Assembly (NCBI GenBank): GCA_910575795.1
Contig: CAJTGE010000018.1
Span: forward strand, 47,410-111,409
Direction: 5' to 3'
Length of the DNA: 64,000 bases
Source: Clostridiaceae bacterium
GTDB lineage: Bacteria > Bacillota > Clostridia > Lachnospirales > Lachnospiraceae
Shown in pieces: positions 44,723-53,835 of this stretch; the stretch's first letter is position 1; every line of letters begins with the position of its first letter. Both the position numbers and the translations under genes were made by a program. Below the pieces are notes generated by a model that saw only the letters and a program-made list of their open reading frames with translations, was not told the origin of the DNA and did not search any database.

Positions 44723-45592
44723 TTAACAGCCGTCCCCGCCGCCGCGGATCGTCACCCACACGAGATGCGGCCGATCGTTCAGACGGATATTGATCGAATG
44801 CGTGCCGAGCCCCCGGCTCACAATCATCGTCTTTCCCTCCCGGTCAAAACGCCCCGCGCACCAGGGCAGGAAAAAATGGTACTGCGGCGTCATCACGCCG
44901 CCCAGGAACGGGATCCGGATGGTGCCCCCGTGAAAATGTCCGGAGAGAGTTAAATCCGCCCCCCATTTCCGGCACTCCTCAAAAAACAGGGGCGAGTGGA
45001 ATAAAAGGATCTGAAACCGATCCGCCGCCGCCGCCCCCACGCGCTTTTTTAGCGTCCCCTCCGGGAGCGCCGGGATCGTAAAGCGGCGGCTGTAATACTC
45101 CCCGTCTAAGTTGGCCCCCGTGACGCGGATCGTTTCCCCGAAATCCGCGCTTGCATCGGACAGATAACACACGCCCGCCTCCTCAAGCGCTGTTTTAAAT
45201 TCCTCGTACTGATCCCCGTAAATGTCCCGCTCTTCGTTCATCCGCTCCTCATGGTTCCCGTTCGCATAGTAGACCGGAAAGCGTCTGGCCAGCCGCCTGA
45301 CAAGGCAGAGGGCCGGCTCCATGTCCCGCTCCCCCTTGCACACCATCATGTCCCCGCCGATCAGCACCGCATCCGGGCGGATCCGTTCGATCTCCCGCAC
45401 CAGCCGCTCATTGCGCGCGCCGAATTCATTATTATGTAAATCCGAAAGAAATACAACATTCACCTCGCCTTTCGGAAACTTTTTTGTGGGGATCACGTAC
45501 TGCTGTGTGACGAAATGCTTCTTTTCATACTCCGACCAGAGCGCCAGTCCTCCCGCAATCCCCAAAAAGCCTGCAAACAGCGCAGCAAACAA
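44723..45592 (-). CDS. Membrane-anchored metallophosphoesterase
   Basis: A TTG start with GGAGG eight bases upstream gives about 289 residues beginning directly with a membrane helix (FAALFAGFLGIAGGLALW). An ATG at 45673 is possible but has a poor ribosome binding site and adds a GC-biased 27-residue head. The calcineurin-like fold is clear: FLSDLHNNEF, IGGDMMV, NGNHEER, LLFHSP and SGHFHGG supply the dinuclear metal ligands. The YkuE-type branch acts outside the membrane on phosphoesters or lipid precursors. The substrate is unknown. It precedes scpA on the same strand. Confidence 0.87.
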   Translation of the reverse strand: MFAALFAGFLGIAGGLALWSEYEKKHFVTQQYVIPTKKFPKGEVNVVFLSDLHNNEFGARNERLVREIERIRPDAVLIGGDMMVCKGERDMEPALCLVRRLARRFPVYYANGNHEERMNEERDIYGDQYEEFKTALEEAGVCYLSDASADFGETIRVTGANLDGEYYSRRFTIPALPEGTLKKRVGAAAADRFQILLFHSPLFFEECRKWGADLTLSGHFHGGTIRIPFLGGVMTPQYHFFLPWCAGRFDREGKTMIVSRGLGTHSINIRLNDRPHLVWVTIRGGGDGC

Positions 45593-45739
45593 CGCCCATC
45601 CCTCCTGCCTGTCAAAATCCGGCCGGGCCCTTTGGAAACAGACGCCGGGCCCGGCCCCCAAACCGGCAGCCATGCCCTGCCGCGCAGGCAGGCATAGCTG
45701 CCGGACGTTCTCATTCCAGCGGCAATCCGCAAACGGAAG

Positions 45740-46354
45740 TCAGTGGATATTTTTGTAAAAATTCGTATACGGAGCCAGATCCATGCGCACAAAATAGCCC
45801 TGCTCATGCTCGCAGACCGGGCAGTATTTCGGCGCTATTTTTCCCTCATAGATATAGCCGCAGTTTAAGCACACCCAATTCGTGTCCTCCTCGGAGGCAA
45901 ACAGGGCGCTCCTCTCCAGAAGCTCCGCAAAGAGGCCAAAACGGTCGCCGTGCGTCTTCTCCACCTCGGCAATCATGTGGAACACCTGGCCGATGCGGTC
46001 AAAGCCCTCTTCCAGGGCAATATCGCCAAATTCCCGGTACACCGGATCATGCTCCTCAAACTCATTGTGCTCCGCAGCGCGCAAAAGCTCCGCTGTCTTC
46101 CCATGCAGATCCACCGGATAGCCGCCGTCGATCTGGATCGTCTCGCCGGTCAGCTCCTTTAAGAAGTTGTAAAACACCTCCGCGTGCTCCTTTTCCTGAT
46201 CCGCTGTGTACTGGAACACCCTCTCAATCACCGGAAGGCCCTCCTGTTTCGCCGTCTCGGCGGCAAAGGTATAGCGGTTCCTGGCCTGGCTCTCCCCGGC
46301 AAAGGCCCGCATCAGGTTTTTTACGGTTCTGCTTGATTTTAAATTTGCATCCAT
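45740..46354 (-). CDS. Rubrerythrin family protein
   Basis: From the ATG eight bases after GGAGG the protein has 204 residues. The N-terminal ferritin-like four-helix domain carries diiron ligands in FAGESQARNRY, DQEKEHAEVFY and EVEKTHGDRF. The C-terminal rubredoxin-like domain has CLNCGYIYEGK and CPVCEHEQGYF. Rubrerythrins reduce peroxide with electrons from rubredoxin or NADH. Together with the flavodiiron fusion it indicates an anaerobe with active oxygen defence. Confidence 0.95.
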   Translation of the reverse strand: MDANLKSSRTVKNLMRAFAGESQARNRYTFAAETAKQEGLPVIERVFQYTADQEKEHAEVFYNFLKELTGETIQIDGGYPVDLHGKTAELLRAAEHNEFEEHDPVYREFGDIALEEGFDRIGQVFHMIAEVEKTHGDRFGLFAELLERSALFASEEDTNWVCLNCGYIYEGKIAPKYCPVCEHEQGYFVRMDLAPYTNFYKNIH

Positions 46355-46441
46355 TGCATATCCCTCCTGTCTCATTCAATCACATAGTAACACATGAATT
46401 GTTTTACGTAGTATATCCTGAAACAGGAAAAATATGCGTGC

Positions 46442-47791
46442 TTACCGGATCCAGACGCCGTTCGCGTCCACCCGGTAGCCGTCGGGCGTGGTCCCGTTTA
46501 CAAACAGGCTCCCGTTTGCATCCACATAGTACCAGAGTCCGGATGTCTCAATCCACTGCCCGAAAGCCATGGAACCGTTCGCGTCAAAATAATGCCAGGT
46601 TCCGTTCACCAGATGCCACCCTGTCAGCATATAGCAGTCTGTTCCGAAGCCATAGACCCTGCCGTTATTCCTGAAGGTTTCCCCGCGCGCATAGCCGCCG
46701 GTCTTCTTGATAAACTGCCAGCCCTGCGCCGTCTCGCTCCAGGTTCCCTCTACCTCCGGATACGCCTCCCGGCCCACAGCCATCCCCTGTGTATTCTGGC
46801 CTCCAAGCGGTCCGGCAGCGCCCTGCGACGCGGCGGCCGCCGCAAAGCCATAATCAAGAAGCTTCTTTGTGTCCGCATAGTGCGTCTGTCTGCTCTTTAA
46901 AATCACAACGATCAGGCGTACGCCGTCCTTTTCCACACATGTGACAAGCGTATTCCCCGCAAGGGAGGTAAATCCTGTCTTTCCGGCCACAAAGCCCGGG
47001 TAATATTCCGCCCTGGACGGATCCAGCATCTTATGGCCCATCGTGAGCTCCCGCACAGACGGGACGCTCTTGCTCGCCGGAAAGCTGTACTTTAAAGTGG
47101 AAGCGATCTGGCGCACCGTTTCATTTTCAAAGGCCGCCCTGGCAATCAGCGCCATATCGCGGGCCGAGGTAAAATGCTGCGGATCATTGAGCCCGTTTGG
47201 ATTTACAAAATGCGTATTTGTGCATCCCAAAGCAGCCGCTCTCTGGTTCATCAGGCCCGCAAAGCCCTCTATACTTCCTCCCACGTGCTCTGCCAGCCCG
47301 TTCGCCACCTCATTGGCTGATTTTAACAGAAGGCCGTACATGCAGTCTTTCACGGAAAACTGATCCCCCGCCTTCACCTTCAGCGTGACGGCCCCTGACT
47401 CCAGCCGGCTCACGGCCGTCTCCGAAAAGGTCACCGTGTCCTCAAATGAGCAGCGTTCCGCCACCAGAAGCGCGGTCATCAGCTTCGTGGTGCTTGCCGG
47501 ATAAAAGTGCGTGTCCGCATTCTTTTCATACAAAAAGCGGTTGTGCGTCACATCATAGAGAACCGCGCCCTCAGCGGCAATCTCCAGGGCCTGCGCCTGC
47601 GCGTCCTGCTGCGCGGTTGCCGGCTGCGCGGGATTGTTCCCTGTTCCCTCACCCTCCGATCCCGGGCCGGCGGCGTATGCGCCCAAAGGAAGGCCAAATG
47701 TAAGAACCGCCGCCAGAAGCAGGCCGAGCAGAACGGATACGCGCGGCCTGTGCACAGCGGCGGAATGCGACAGCGATTGGTTGTTCATCAT
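46442..47791 (-). CDS. D-alanyl-D-alanine carboxypeptidase with cell-wall-binding repeats
   Basis: The true start is the first ATG after AAGGAGAAA, giving 449 residues; the long upstream frame is translated family C repeat. A signal peptide covers about residues 16-40. The penicillin-binding catalytic motifs are STTKLM (near 98), SANEVANG (near 157) and KTGFTSLAG (near 268). The C-terminal 80 residues hold choline-binding-type repeats (GTWHYFDANGSMAFGQW and GLWYYVDANGSLFVNG). It trims the terminal D-Ala of peptidoglycan stems. The wall-binding repeats on a DacF-type enzyme are a notable addition. Confidence 0.93.
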   Translation of the reverse strand: MMNNQSLSHSAAVHRPRVSVLLGLLLAAVLTFGLPLGAYAAGPGSEGEGTGNNPAQPATAQQDAQAQALEIAAEGAVLYDVTHNRFLYEKNADTHFYPASTTKLMTALLVAERCSFEDTVTFSETAVSRLESGAVTLKVKAGDQFSVKDCMYGLLLKSANEVANGLAEHVGGSIEGFAGLMNQRAAALGCTNTHFVNPNGLNDPQHFTSARDMALIARAAFENETVRQIASTLKYSFPASKSVPSVRELTMGHKMLDPSRAEYYPGFVAGKTGFTSLAGNTLVTCVEKDGVRLIVVILKSRQTHYADTKKLLDYGFAAAAASQGAAGPLGGQNTQGMAVGREAYPEVEGTWSETAQGWQFIKKTGGYARGETFRNNGRVYGFGTDCYMLTGWHLVNGTWHYFDANGSMAFGQWIETSGLWYYVDANGSLFVNGTTPDGYRVDANGVWIR

Positions 47792-47818
47792 ATATGCAGG
47801 TTTCTCCTTATGTTTAGT

Positions 47819-47981
47819 ATGTACTCTCGGAATCTCGCTGCGCCTGATTTTGTGAGATGATTTTTTGTCAGATGTGCACAAATTTATGAGGCGTACGTGG
47901 AGCGTACGTTGATTAAATTTGGGTGCATCTGGCGGAAAATCAGCCGCAAAAGCAGGCGCAGAGAGATTCCGAGAGTACATT
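47819..47981. repeat. Family C repeat, long copy C4
   Basis: The ends TATGTACTCTCGG and CCGAGAGTACATTA are near-perfect complements. The interior has further palindromes, including GGCGTACGTGGAGCGTACG, flanked by GTGCACAAATTT and AAATTTGGGTGCAT. This nested layout resembles the element at 13251-13414. It lies just upstream of the carboxypeptidase gene. The gap 47792-48332 has no gene. Confidence 0.8.
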
Positions 47982-48116
47982 AGTAACAGCTCCCGCGCTG
48001 CGCGCGCGTAAACTGTATATTTATTTTACTTTATTTTCCTGCTGCATGCAATGAATTTAAACGGCAGAATTTTTTACGTTTTCATTACGGCCCTTCCCCG
48101 CTCTCACGGGCCAAAG

Positions 48117-48256
48117 AACGGTCACGAAGTCAACAACCCCGCTGCAATGACAGCGGGGTATCTGACCCTCGCGGCAGTCGCCAAATGTGCATGCAAGCAT
48201 GCCCACTTGGCTCGTTGCTCGCGGGAATAACCTGCACAAGTTATTTCGTGACCGTT
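48117..48256. repeat. 140-bp inverted-repeat element with internal hairpins
   Basis: AACGGTCACGAA (48117-48128) and its complement TTCGTGACCGTT (48245-48256) bound the element. Inside, CCCCGCTG and CAGCGGGG form a perfect hairpin. It lies downstream of the YbaK-like gene. Only one copy is seen in this window; it may be another small mobile repeat. Confidence 0.7.
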
Positions 48257-48332
48257 TCTTACAGATCAGGCGGCAAAGAATATGCGGGCTTCTCACCATA
48301 AGCGATGGCCCGCATAATTTCACCGGCGCGCT

Positions 48333-48818
48333 TCATGCGCCGCCCGCATCCTGCGCCTCTTTACACACATCCACCCATTCCAGATAACCGGAAGCCTGCT
48401 CCAGCTCTCCCATGGTCAGCTCAATCGCGCTGTTGGCGCTCCCGCAGGCCGGGTAAACGCTCTCAAAACGCCTCAGGGACTCGTCGAGATAGACCTCCAC
48501 GCCTTCCCGGATCCCAAAGGGGCAGACGCCGCCGACGGCATGTCCCACCAGCTCTGTCGCCTCGTCGGCGGTGAGCATCTTCGCTTTTGCCGAAAATTTT
48601 TCTTTATACTTATGATTATCGATCTTCCTGTCCCCGGCCGTGACGATCAGGATGGGTTTTTCCCCTATCTTAAAGGACAGGCTCTTGGCGATCCGCGCCG
48701 GCTCGCAGCCGACGGCCTGCGCGGCCAGCTCTACGGTCGCGCTCGACGTATCAAACTCCAGTATCCGCCTGTCCAAATCCCACTTCTTCAGCCACTGCCT
48801 TGCCCTCTCCAGCGACAT
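48333..48818 (-). CDS. YbaK/EbsC-family aminoacyl-tRNA deacylase-like protein
   Basis: The 161-residue single-domain protein matches the YbaK/ProX fold. The conserved lysine is in RIAKSLSFKI near residue 45, and the closing loop is GHAVGGVCPFG near residue 93. These enzymes clear mischarged tRNAs such as Cys-tRNA(Pro) or Ala-tRNA(Pro). The exact substrate is unknown. It lies 18 bases downstream of ddh on the same strand. Confidence 0.88.
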   Translation of the reverse strand: MSLERARQWLKKWDLDRRILEFDTSSATVELAAQAVGCEPARIAKSLSFKIGEKPILIVTAGDRKIDNHKYKEKFSAKAKMLTADEATELVGHAVGGVCPFGIREGVEVYLDESLRRFESVYPACGSANSAIELTMGELEQASGYLEWVDVCKEAQDAGGA

Positions 48819-48836
48819 GTTCCATCTCTCCTGTTC

Positions 48837-49823
48837 TTATAAATATTTCTTTCTCAGATCCGCCGCGCTCTCTGCGGATAAATAGCCCGGGGCCACGTCG
48901 AATACGGTCTTGCAGCCCGTCTGCCCCTCCTGGTTCATCTTATACGCGGCCCTTGCATACGCGACGATAATAGAGGATGTGAATTCCGGGTTGGAATCCA
49001 GCTTTAAGCTGTACTCAATCACATGGCTGTTCTCCCCGTTCCAGCCCGTTTTTCCGCTGCGCAGCACAAAGCCGCCGTGCGGAAGACGGCTGTGATCGCG
49101 CTTTAACTCTTCCTCTGAGATAAAATGCACGGTCGTGTCATAATCGGAGAAATAATTGGGCATGGTCTTGATTTCCCGCTCAATCCGGGCCTGATCCGCG
49201 CCCTCCTCTGCCACGACAAAGCACTCCCTGGTATGCTTCTCGCGCGTGGTAAGAGCCGGGGCCGCTCCGCTGCGCACCGCCTCCAGCGCGCTCTCAACCG
49301 GTATGGTGTACTGTCTGGCATCCTTTACCCCCTCGATCCGGCGGATCGCGTCTGAATGGCCCTGGCTCACGCCCCTGCCCCAGAAAGTGTAGTTCTCGCC
49401 CCGGGGAAGAGAAGCCGCCGCGTACAGCCGGGCAATGGAAAACATCCCCGGATCCCATCCCGCGGAGATCACAGCCACCTTACCGCTCTTTCTTGCCGCC
49501 GCGTCCACGGCCTCAAAGTGATCCGGAATCTTTGCATGGGTGTCAAAGCTGTCCACCACATTAAACCACCTGGCGCACTCCGGGGTCTGGACCGGGAGAT
49601 CCGTGGCGCTGCCCCCGCAGAGGATCAGCACGTCGATCTCATCCTTCATGTGCTCCGCCTCGTCCGCCTTAAGAACCGGAACCCCTTCTGTCAGGATGGA
49701 GACGCACGCCGGATCCCGCCGTGTGAAAACCGCCTTAAGCTCCATATCCGGATTCTGCCGGATCGCGCACTCCACGCCTTTTCCCAAATTTCCGTAGCCA
49801 AAAATACCAATCCTGATGCTCAT
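48837..49823 (-). CDS. ddh: meso-Diaminopimelate dehydrogenase
   Basis: The 328-residue enzyme has the N-terminal NADPH motif GIFGYGNLGKG, the DSFDTHAKI block near residue 93, the SAGWDPGMFSIARL block near 121, and the GRGVSQGHSDAIRRI block near 150. It converts tetrahydrodipicolinate and ammonia directly to meso-DAP, a shortcut in lysine and peptidoglycan synthesis common in gut Clostridia. It starts behind GGAGG. Confidence 0.95.
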   Translation of the reverse strand: MSIRIGIFGYGNLGKGVECAIRQNPDMELKAVFTRRDPACVSILTEGVPVLKADEAEHMKDEIDVLILCGGSATDLPVQTPECARWFNVVDSFDTHAKIPDHFEAVDAAARKSGKVAVISAGWDPGMFSIARLYAAASLPRGENYTFWGRGVSQGHSDAIRRIEGVKDARQYTIPVESALEAVRSGAAPALTTREKHTRECFVVAEEGADQARIEREIKTMPNYFSDYDTTVHFISEEELKRDHSRLPHGGFVLRSGKTGWNGENSHVIEYSLKLDSNPEFTSSIIVAYARAAYKMNQEGQTGCKTVFDVAPGYLSAESAADLRKKYL

Positions 49824-49935
49824 GTCTTACTTTCCTCCATATTTGCCTTTAAATTTATCCTATTTTTGGAACATTTATTACTGTTTAGAAAATCCGAACA
49901 GTTGATAATATATCTTTAATTTCCAAAAAAGGCAT

Positions 49936-49961
49936 AAAAAGGGAGTGATTCCTCACTCCCT
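49936..49961 (-). terminator. Terminator downstream of fbp
   Basis: On the minus strand AGGGAGTGAGGAATCACTCCCT is followed by TTTTT. It separates the fructose bisphosphatase gene from ddh. Confidence 0.8.
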
Positions 49962-50045
49962 CGTCAGTTGGATATTATTATACAATAGAACCAGAAAAAA
50001 AGCCAGCGTTTTTTTGCCCGGCCGCGGCGCTGAAAACCATCTGTT

Positions 50046-50178
50046 GTAACAGTTCAGATAGGTCTGCGCACCTGCTGCGCTGACCGTACGAAAACGTGGC
50101 GGCAGCAGGCATCTGCCCCATCGCGAAGCGATTTTCATTGGCAGATGCCGTAACAGTTCAGGTTATCTGAACTGTTAC
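50046..50178. repeat. Family B 133-bp repeat, copy B2
   Basis: It has the same length and ends as 20457-20589 but lies in the opposite orientation, with the doubled GTAACAGTTCAGGTTATCTG palindrome at its right end. It is located between fbp and its terminator. Confidence 0.85.
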
Positions 50179-50195
50179 CATCTGTTTCATCCGCC

Positions 50196-52157
50196 TCACC
50201 TCTGCCCCGTAAACTTCTCCGCAATCGCCCCGCTGTAATACGCCTGCAGAAGCTCTTCCAGATCCTTAATCTTCTCCTTCAGCTCCCGGCCGACATCCGT
50301 ATCGCCCACACATTTGCGCTCCGGCACCCATTTGACCATGCGGCTGTCGGAATGGATATCGCTCTCATTTTCAATCGCCGCCTCCGTGGACTCAAACGGG
50401 TCGTGGGCCGCGAGGATCAGCCCGTAGGAGTTATAGATCAGCGTATATCCCGCGATGCCCGTCTCCTTCTGGTATGCCTTTGAGAAGCCGCCGTCTATGA
50501 CTAACAGCCTTCCGCCGCACTTGACAGGGCTCTCGCCGTCCTTTGATTTGACCGGGACATGGCCGTTGACGATATGCGCCTCCGCGGAGCGCAGGCCGAA
50601 TTCCGCCAGGATGCGGCTGACCGCCGTCTCATCCTCCAGAAAGCGGTAATAGGGATTCTTTGTCTCCTTGTGCGTCTCCTTCTCCGCCAGGAAATACCGT
50701 TCGAAGGTGGCCATCTTATCCTTGCCGAACAGCGGGGAATCCTCGTGCAGCCAGATATACCACATCAGATCGCGCCCCTTTTCGCGCTCCGCCTTATCGA
50801 CTGCCACAAAGCCCTTGCGGATGTAGTTGTCAAGCGTGTCGTACAGCGCGCGGCCGCGGTACGTTTTCCCGTAAATCTCCACTGCCTTGAAGGTTCCGTC
50901 CTCATTGAGCGGCACGCAGCCGTGATAGAGGAGGTTGTTGTTGTAAACCTTATAAAGGCTTCCTCTGGCGAGCAGGAATTTCATATGCTGCTGCAGCCTC
51001 TTGCAGTTGATAAAGGCCCTCTCCAGCCGCTCCATGATCTCCGCCTCCTGCTCTGTGAAGGCATAGGGATCTTTGGGATCCACGGTGGGGAAATTCGTGT
51101 CCAGAAGGGCGTACTCTTTACCGTTTATCGTGATCACGCCCCGCTCAAAATCGATCCGGTGCAGGAGATTTCGTTTTTCCAGATGAAATTCCGGATGGCG
51201 GCGGATAATCTGGCCCTCTGCCTTAAACTGGATGATGGAAATGGCCTTGTGCATCTTTAAATTGATCTCCATCTCCGACGCGTCGTGGGAACCGCCCTTT
51301 AACTGGAAGCACGCGCACGGATCGTCTGCGTACGTGTTGATGGCAAAGGTGGCCAGCGGCAGCATATTAATCCCGTACCCGTCCTCGAGAATGTCCAGGT
51401 TCCCGTAGCGGGCGCAGTTGCGGATCACATTGGCAATACAGCCCGGCTGTCCGGCCGCCGCGCCCATCCAGAGCACGTCGTGGTTGCCCCACTGGATATC
51501 AATGGAGTGATAGCTCATCAGCTTGTCCATGATGATATGCGGCCCCGGACCGCGGTCGAAAATATCCCCCACGATGTGCAGGTGATCCACGGTCAGGCGC
51601 TGGATCAGCTCGCTGAGCGCCACAATAAACTGCTGCGCCCTGCCGACACGGATGATGGTCTGCACAATCGCGTCATAATACGACTCCTTGTCCGCCAGAT
51701 CCGCCTTCTCGGTGATGAGCTCTTCCATCACGTAGGCAAATTCCGCGGGAAGCGCCTTGCGGACCTTGGAGCGCGTATACTTGCTCGCCGCGCGGCGGCA
51801 GACCTCGATCAGCCGGTATAAGGTAATCTTGTACCAGTCGTCCGGATTTTTCTCCGTGCGCAGGATGCGGCCCATCTTCTCCGTGGGATAGTAAATCAGC
51901 GTTGCAAGGGACTGCTTGTCCTGGCGGCTCAGCGTGTTTCCAAACACATCGTCAATCTTGCGCTTCACCGCGCCGGAGCCATTCTTCAGCACATGCGAAA
52001 ATGCCTCGTACTCGCCATGGATATCCGTGAGGAAATGCTCGGTTCCCTTTGGCAGGTTCAAAATCGCCTCCAGGTTAATAACCTCCGTGGACGCGGCGGC
52101 AATCGTCGGATACAGCTCTGATAAACGCTCTAAATAGCGGGTTTCCAGTGATTTCAT
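50196..52157 (-). CDS. fbp: Fructose-1,6-bisphosphatase, class III
   Basis: From the ATG nine bases after GGAGG the enzyme has 653 residues, close to the roughly 670 of Bacillus Fbp. Its metallophosphoesterase core shows TDIHGEYEAF, GDIFDRGPGPH, QWGNHDVLWMG and NGHVPVK motifs. It hydrolyses fructose-1,6-bisphosphate for gluconeogenesis. A longer frame reaching 52238 is in-frame leader. No neighbour suggests an operon. Confidence 0.96.
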   Translation of the reverse strand: MKSLETRYLERLSELYPTIAAASTEVINLEAILNLPKGTEHFLTDIHGEYEAFSHVLKNGSGAVKRKIDDVFGNTLSRQDKQSLATLIYYPTEKMGRILRTEKNPDDWYKITLYRLIEVCRRAASKYTRSKVRKALPAEFAYVMEELITEKADLADKESYYDAIVQTIIRVGRAQQFIVALSELIQRLTVDHLHIVGDIFDRGPGPHIIMDKLMSYHSIDIQWGNHDVLWMGAAAGQPGCIANVIRNCARYGNLDILEDGYGINMLPLATFAINTYADDPCACFQLKGGSHDASEMEINLKMHKAISIIQFKAEGQIIRRHPEFHLEKRNLLHRIDFERGVITINGKEYALLDTNFPTVDPKDPYAFTEQEAEIMERLERAFINCKRLQQHMKFLLARGSLYKVYNNNLLYHGCVPLNEDGTFKAVEIYGKTYRGRALYDTLDNYIRKGFVAVDKAEREKGRDLMWYIWLHEDSPLFGKDKMATFERYFLAEKETHKETKNPYYRFLEDETAVSRILAEFGLRSAEAHIVNGHVPVKSKDGESPVKCGGRLLVIDGGFSKAYQKETGIAGYTLIYNSYGLILAAHDPFESTEAAIENESDIHSDSRMVKWVPERKCVGDTDVGRELKEKIKDLEELLQAYYSGAIAEKFTGQR

Positions 52158-52366
52158 GGGACTCTTCCTCCATAAGGAAACGTCTATGACATTTCCTGTC
52201 GTTTCATTAAAATATCTGAATCTTACAGCAGCAGCCATCCGCTGCCAGAACCGTTACAATTGAGTTTAATATACCATACCCATATTGCAAAGTCCATAAT
52301 ATTTTTCGGCTATTGGGCGGCTGCGCGGCCGCAGGCGCGCAGACTTCCCGGAACGGTTACCGGCCG

Positions 52367-52530
52367 TCAGCGGATCGTAATCCGCCCCTGCCCGCGCGGA
52401 TCGGCGTATTCTTCCCCCGCCACGCCGCCAAGGTGCGTATATAAGCGGTGATCGTATCCACATCCACCATTGTCTCATCCTTTATGATCGGGCAGCCGGT
52501 AAACATGCTCATCCCGGAGCCGCCGGCCTG
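52367..52530 (-). pseudogene. Remnant of a 5'-nucleotidase C-terminal domain
   Basis: On the minus strand one frame reads AGGSGMSMFTGCPIIKDE and on to ITAYIR. Shifting frame by one base continues LGGVAGEEYADPRGQGRITI before a stop. The GGxGxxMF motif and the YADPxGQGRI-like close are typical of the 5'-nucleotidase/UshA C-terminal domain. Stops precede the first segment and a frameshift separates the two, so only about 50 codons of a decayed gene remain. The 52158-52366 stretch holds no other gene. Confidence 0.55.
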
Positions 52531-52582
52531 TCCCTGACCTTGTTATTACAGCGGATTTTGACGAAAATTAGGAAGAACAAGT

Positions 52583-53545
52583 TCAGCAAAAATGAAATGC
52601 GTTCTTCTTCACCCCCGCCATCCGCAAAAACTCCTTCATCGCCGACGTGACATACCTCCCCTTTTTGACCGCAAACGTCACATTCCTCTTTGCCAGCGGA
52701 TCCCCCAGCTTATAGTATGCCAGCCGATCGTGCTCCCGCACGCACTCCACGATATCGGAGCGGACAAACACAGCCCCCACTCCGTTGGACGCGATATTCA
52801 CCGAAGTCAGAACCTGATCCACATACATGGCTGTCTTCTGCACGAAACCGGCGTTCCGGCAGATGGCAAGCCCCCGCTGGTACATATCGTTCCCCGGTTT
52901 CATGGTGATAAACGGGCTTTCACTGAAATTCTCCAGCGGAACCGGCGCCGCCGCTTCCCTTGCATATTTCCCTGAAACAATATCGCCGCATGACAGACGG
53001 TACGGCGCAAGCTTCTTATTGATCGGCCACTGGGCCGGCACGGCCATAATCAGGGTTTCCGTTTTGTAAAAATACCGTTCCACCGCAGGGGCGTTCTCCT
53101 CCAGCGCGGTTTCTATCACCAGATCCAGCGTCTCGTCCTCCAGCCCCTCGCGCAGCTCTTTTACATTTCCCTCGAGAAGATCAATCGTCACATTCGGATA
53201 CCTGGCCCGGAAGCGGCCGATCAAATCCGGAAATACAAAAGAGCAGAAAAAGGAAGATCCACCGAGGGAGAGCGAGCCTGTCTTCAGCCCCCTCAAGTCT
53301 TCAAAATACGATTTTAAGTTTCTCTGGATAAACAGGATCTCCTCAACAGATTTGATGTAATGGGCGCCCTCTTTGGTGATGGTAAGAGGTATGGTGCTCC
53401 TGTCAAATATAGCGGCCCCCACTTCCCGCTCTGCCTTGCGCACCATATTGCTTAAGGCCGGCTGGCTGATAAACAGCTTTTTCGCCGCTTTTGAAAAGCT
53501 TTTTTCCTGATATACAGCGTATACGTATTTCATCTCATTCAGCAA
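52583..53545 (-). CDS. LysR family transcriptional regulator
   Basis: The 320-residue protein begins at TTG with GAGG seven bases upstream; the next ATG is 12 bases further in with a worse spacing. The N-terminal winged helix-turn-helix shows KSFSKAAKKLFISQPALSNMVRKAE, followed by a two-lobed effector-binding domain (about residues 90-300). LysR proteins typically control adjacent transport or catabolic genes. The next genes upstream encode an aminopeptidase-like enzyme and a dicarboxylate/amino-acid symporter, which are the best guesses for targets. Confidence 0.92.
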   Translation of the reverse strand: MLNEMKYVYAVYQEKSFSKAAKKLFISQPALSNMVRKAEREVGAAIFDRSTIPLTITKEGAHYIKSVEEILFIQRNLKSYFEDLRGLKTGSLSLGGSSFFCSFVFPDLIGRFRARYPNVTIDLLEGNVKELREGLEDETLDLVIETALEENAPAVERYFYKTETLIMAVPAQWPINKKLAPYRLSCGDIVSGKYAREAAAPVPLENFSESPFITMKPGNDMYQRGLAICRNAGFVQKTAMYVDQVLTSVNIASNGVGAVFVRSDIVECVREHDRLAYYKLGDPLAKRNVTFAVKKGRYVTSAMKEFLRMAGVKKNAFHFC

Positions 53546-53740
53546 ATTGATTCCTCACCTTCCTGATTTAAAGCTGTGGTATTCGGGTATCATTTGAAAT
53601 GTATTTTTAATGTAACGATTATTATAGCGGAAATGCGGAATTTTAGCCACTGTCCGGTAAGGAGGGCGTCCGGGCGTTATTGCGTAAGGGTAAAATAAAT
53701 ATAATATATGGCAGCCAGGGGATGGATGCGGGAAGGCCTC

Positions 53741-53770
53741 AAAAACCGCCCCAGCGCTGGCCGGGGCGGT
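53741..53770 (-). terminator. Terminator of the M29-like aminopeptidase gene
   Basis: On the minus strand ACCGCCCCGGCCAGCGCTGG and GGGGCGGT pair and are followed by TTTTT, about 65 bases after the stop codon. Confidence 0.85.
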
Positions 53771-53835
53771 CCTGTTTCCATACTTTATCTGTTATTCGGC
53801 CTTTCAGCGCATCTTACTCCCTGTGAATCCGCGGA

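Noticed and set aside
45493..45807. 104-codon frame spanning the rubrerythrin/phosphoesterase junction
   Set aside because: It overlaps both genes out of frame; the junction is better explained by a TTG start of the phosphoesterase at 45592.
52266..52478. 70-codon minus-strand frame
   Set aside because: It runs in a third frame relative to the two frames that show 5'-nucleotidase similarity, is arginine/tryptophan-biased and has no recognisable start context.
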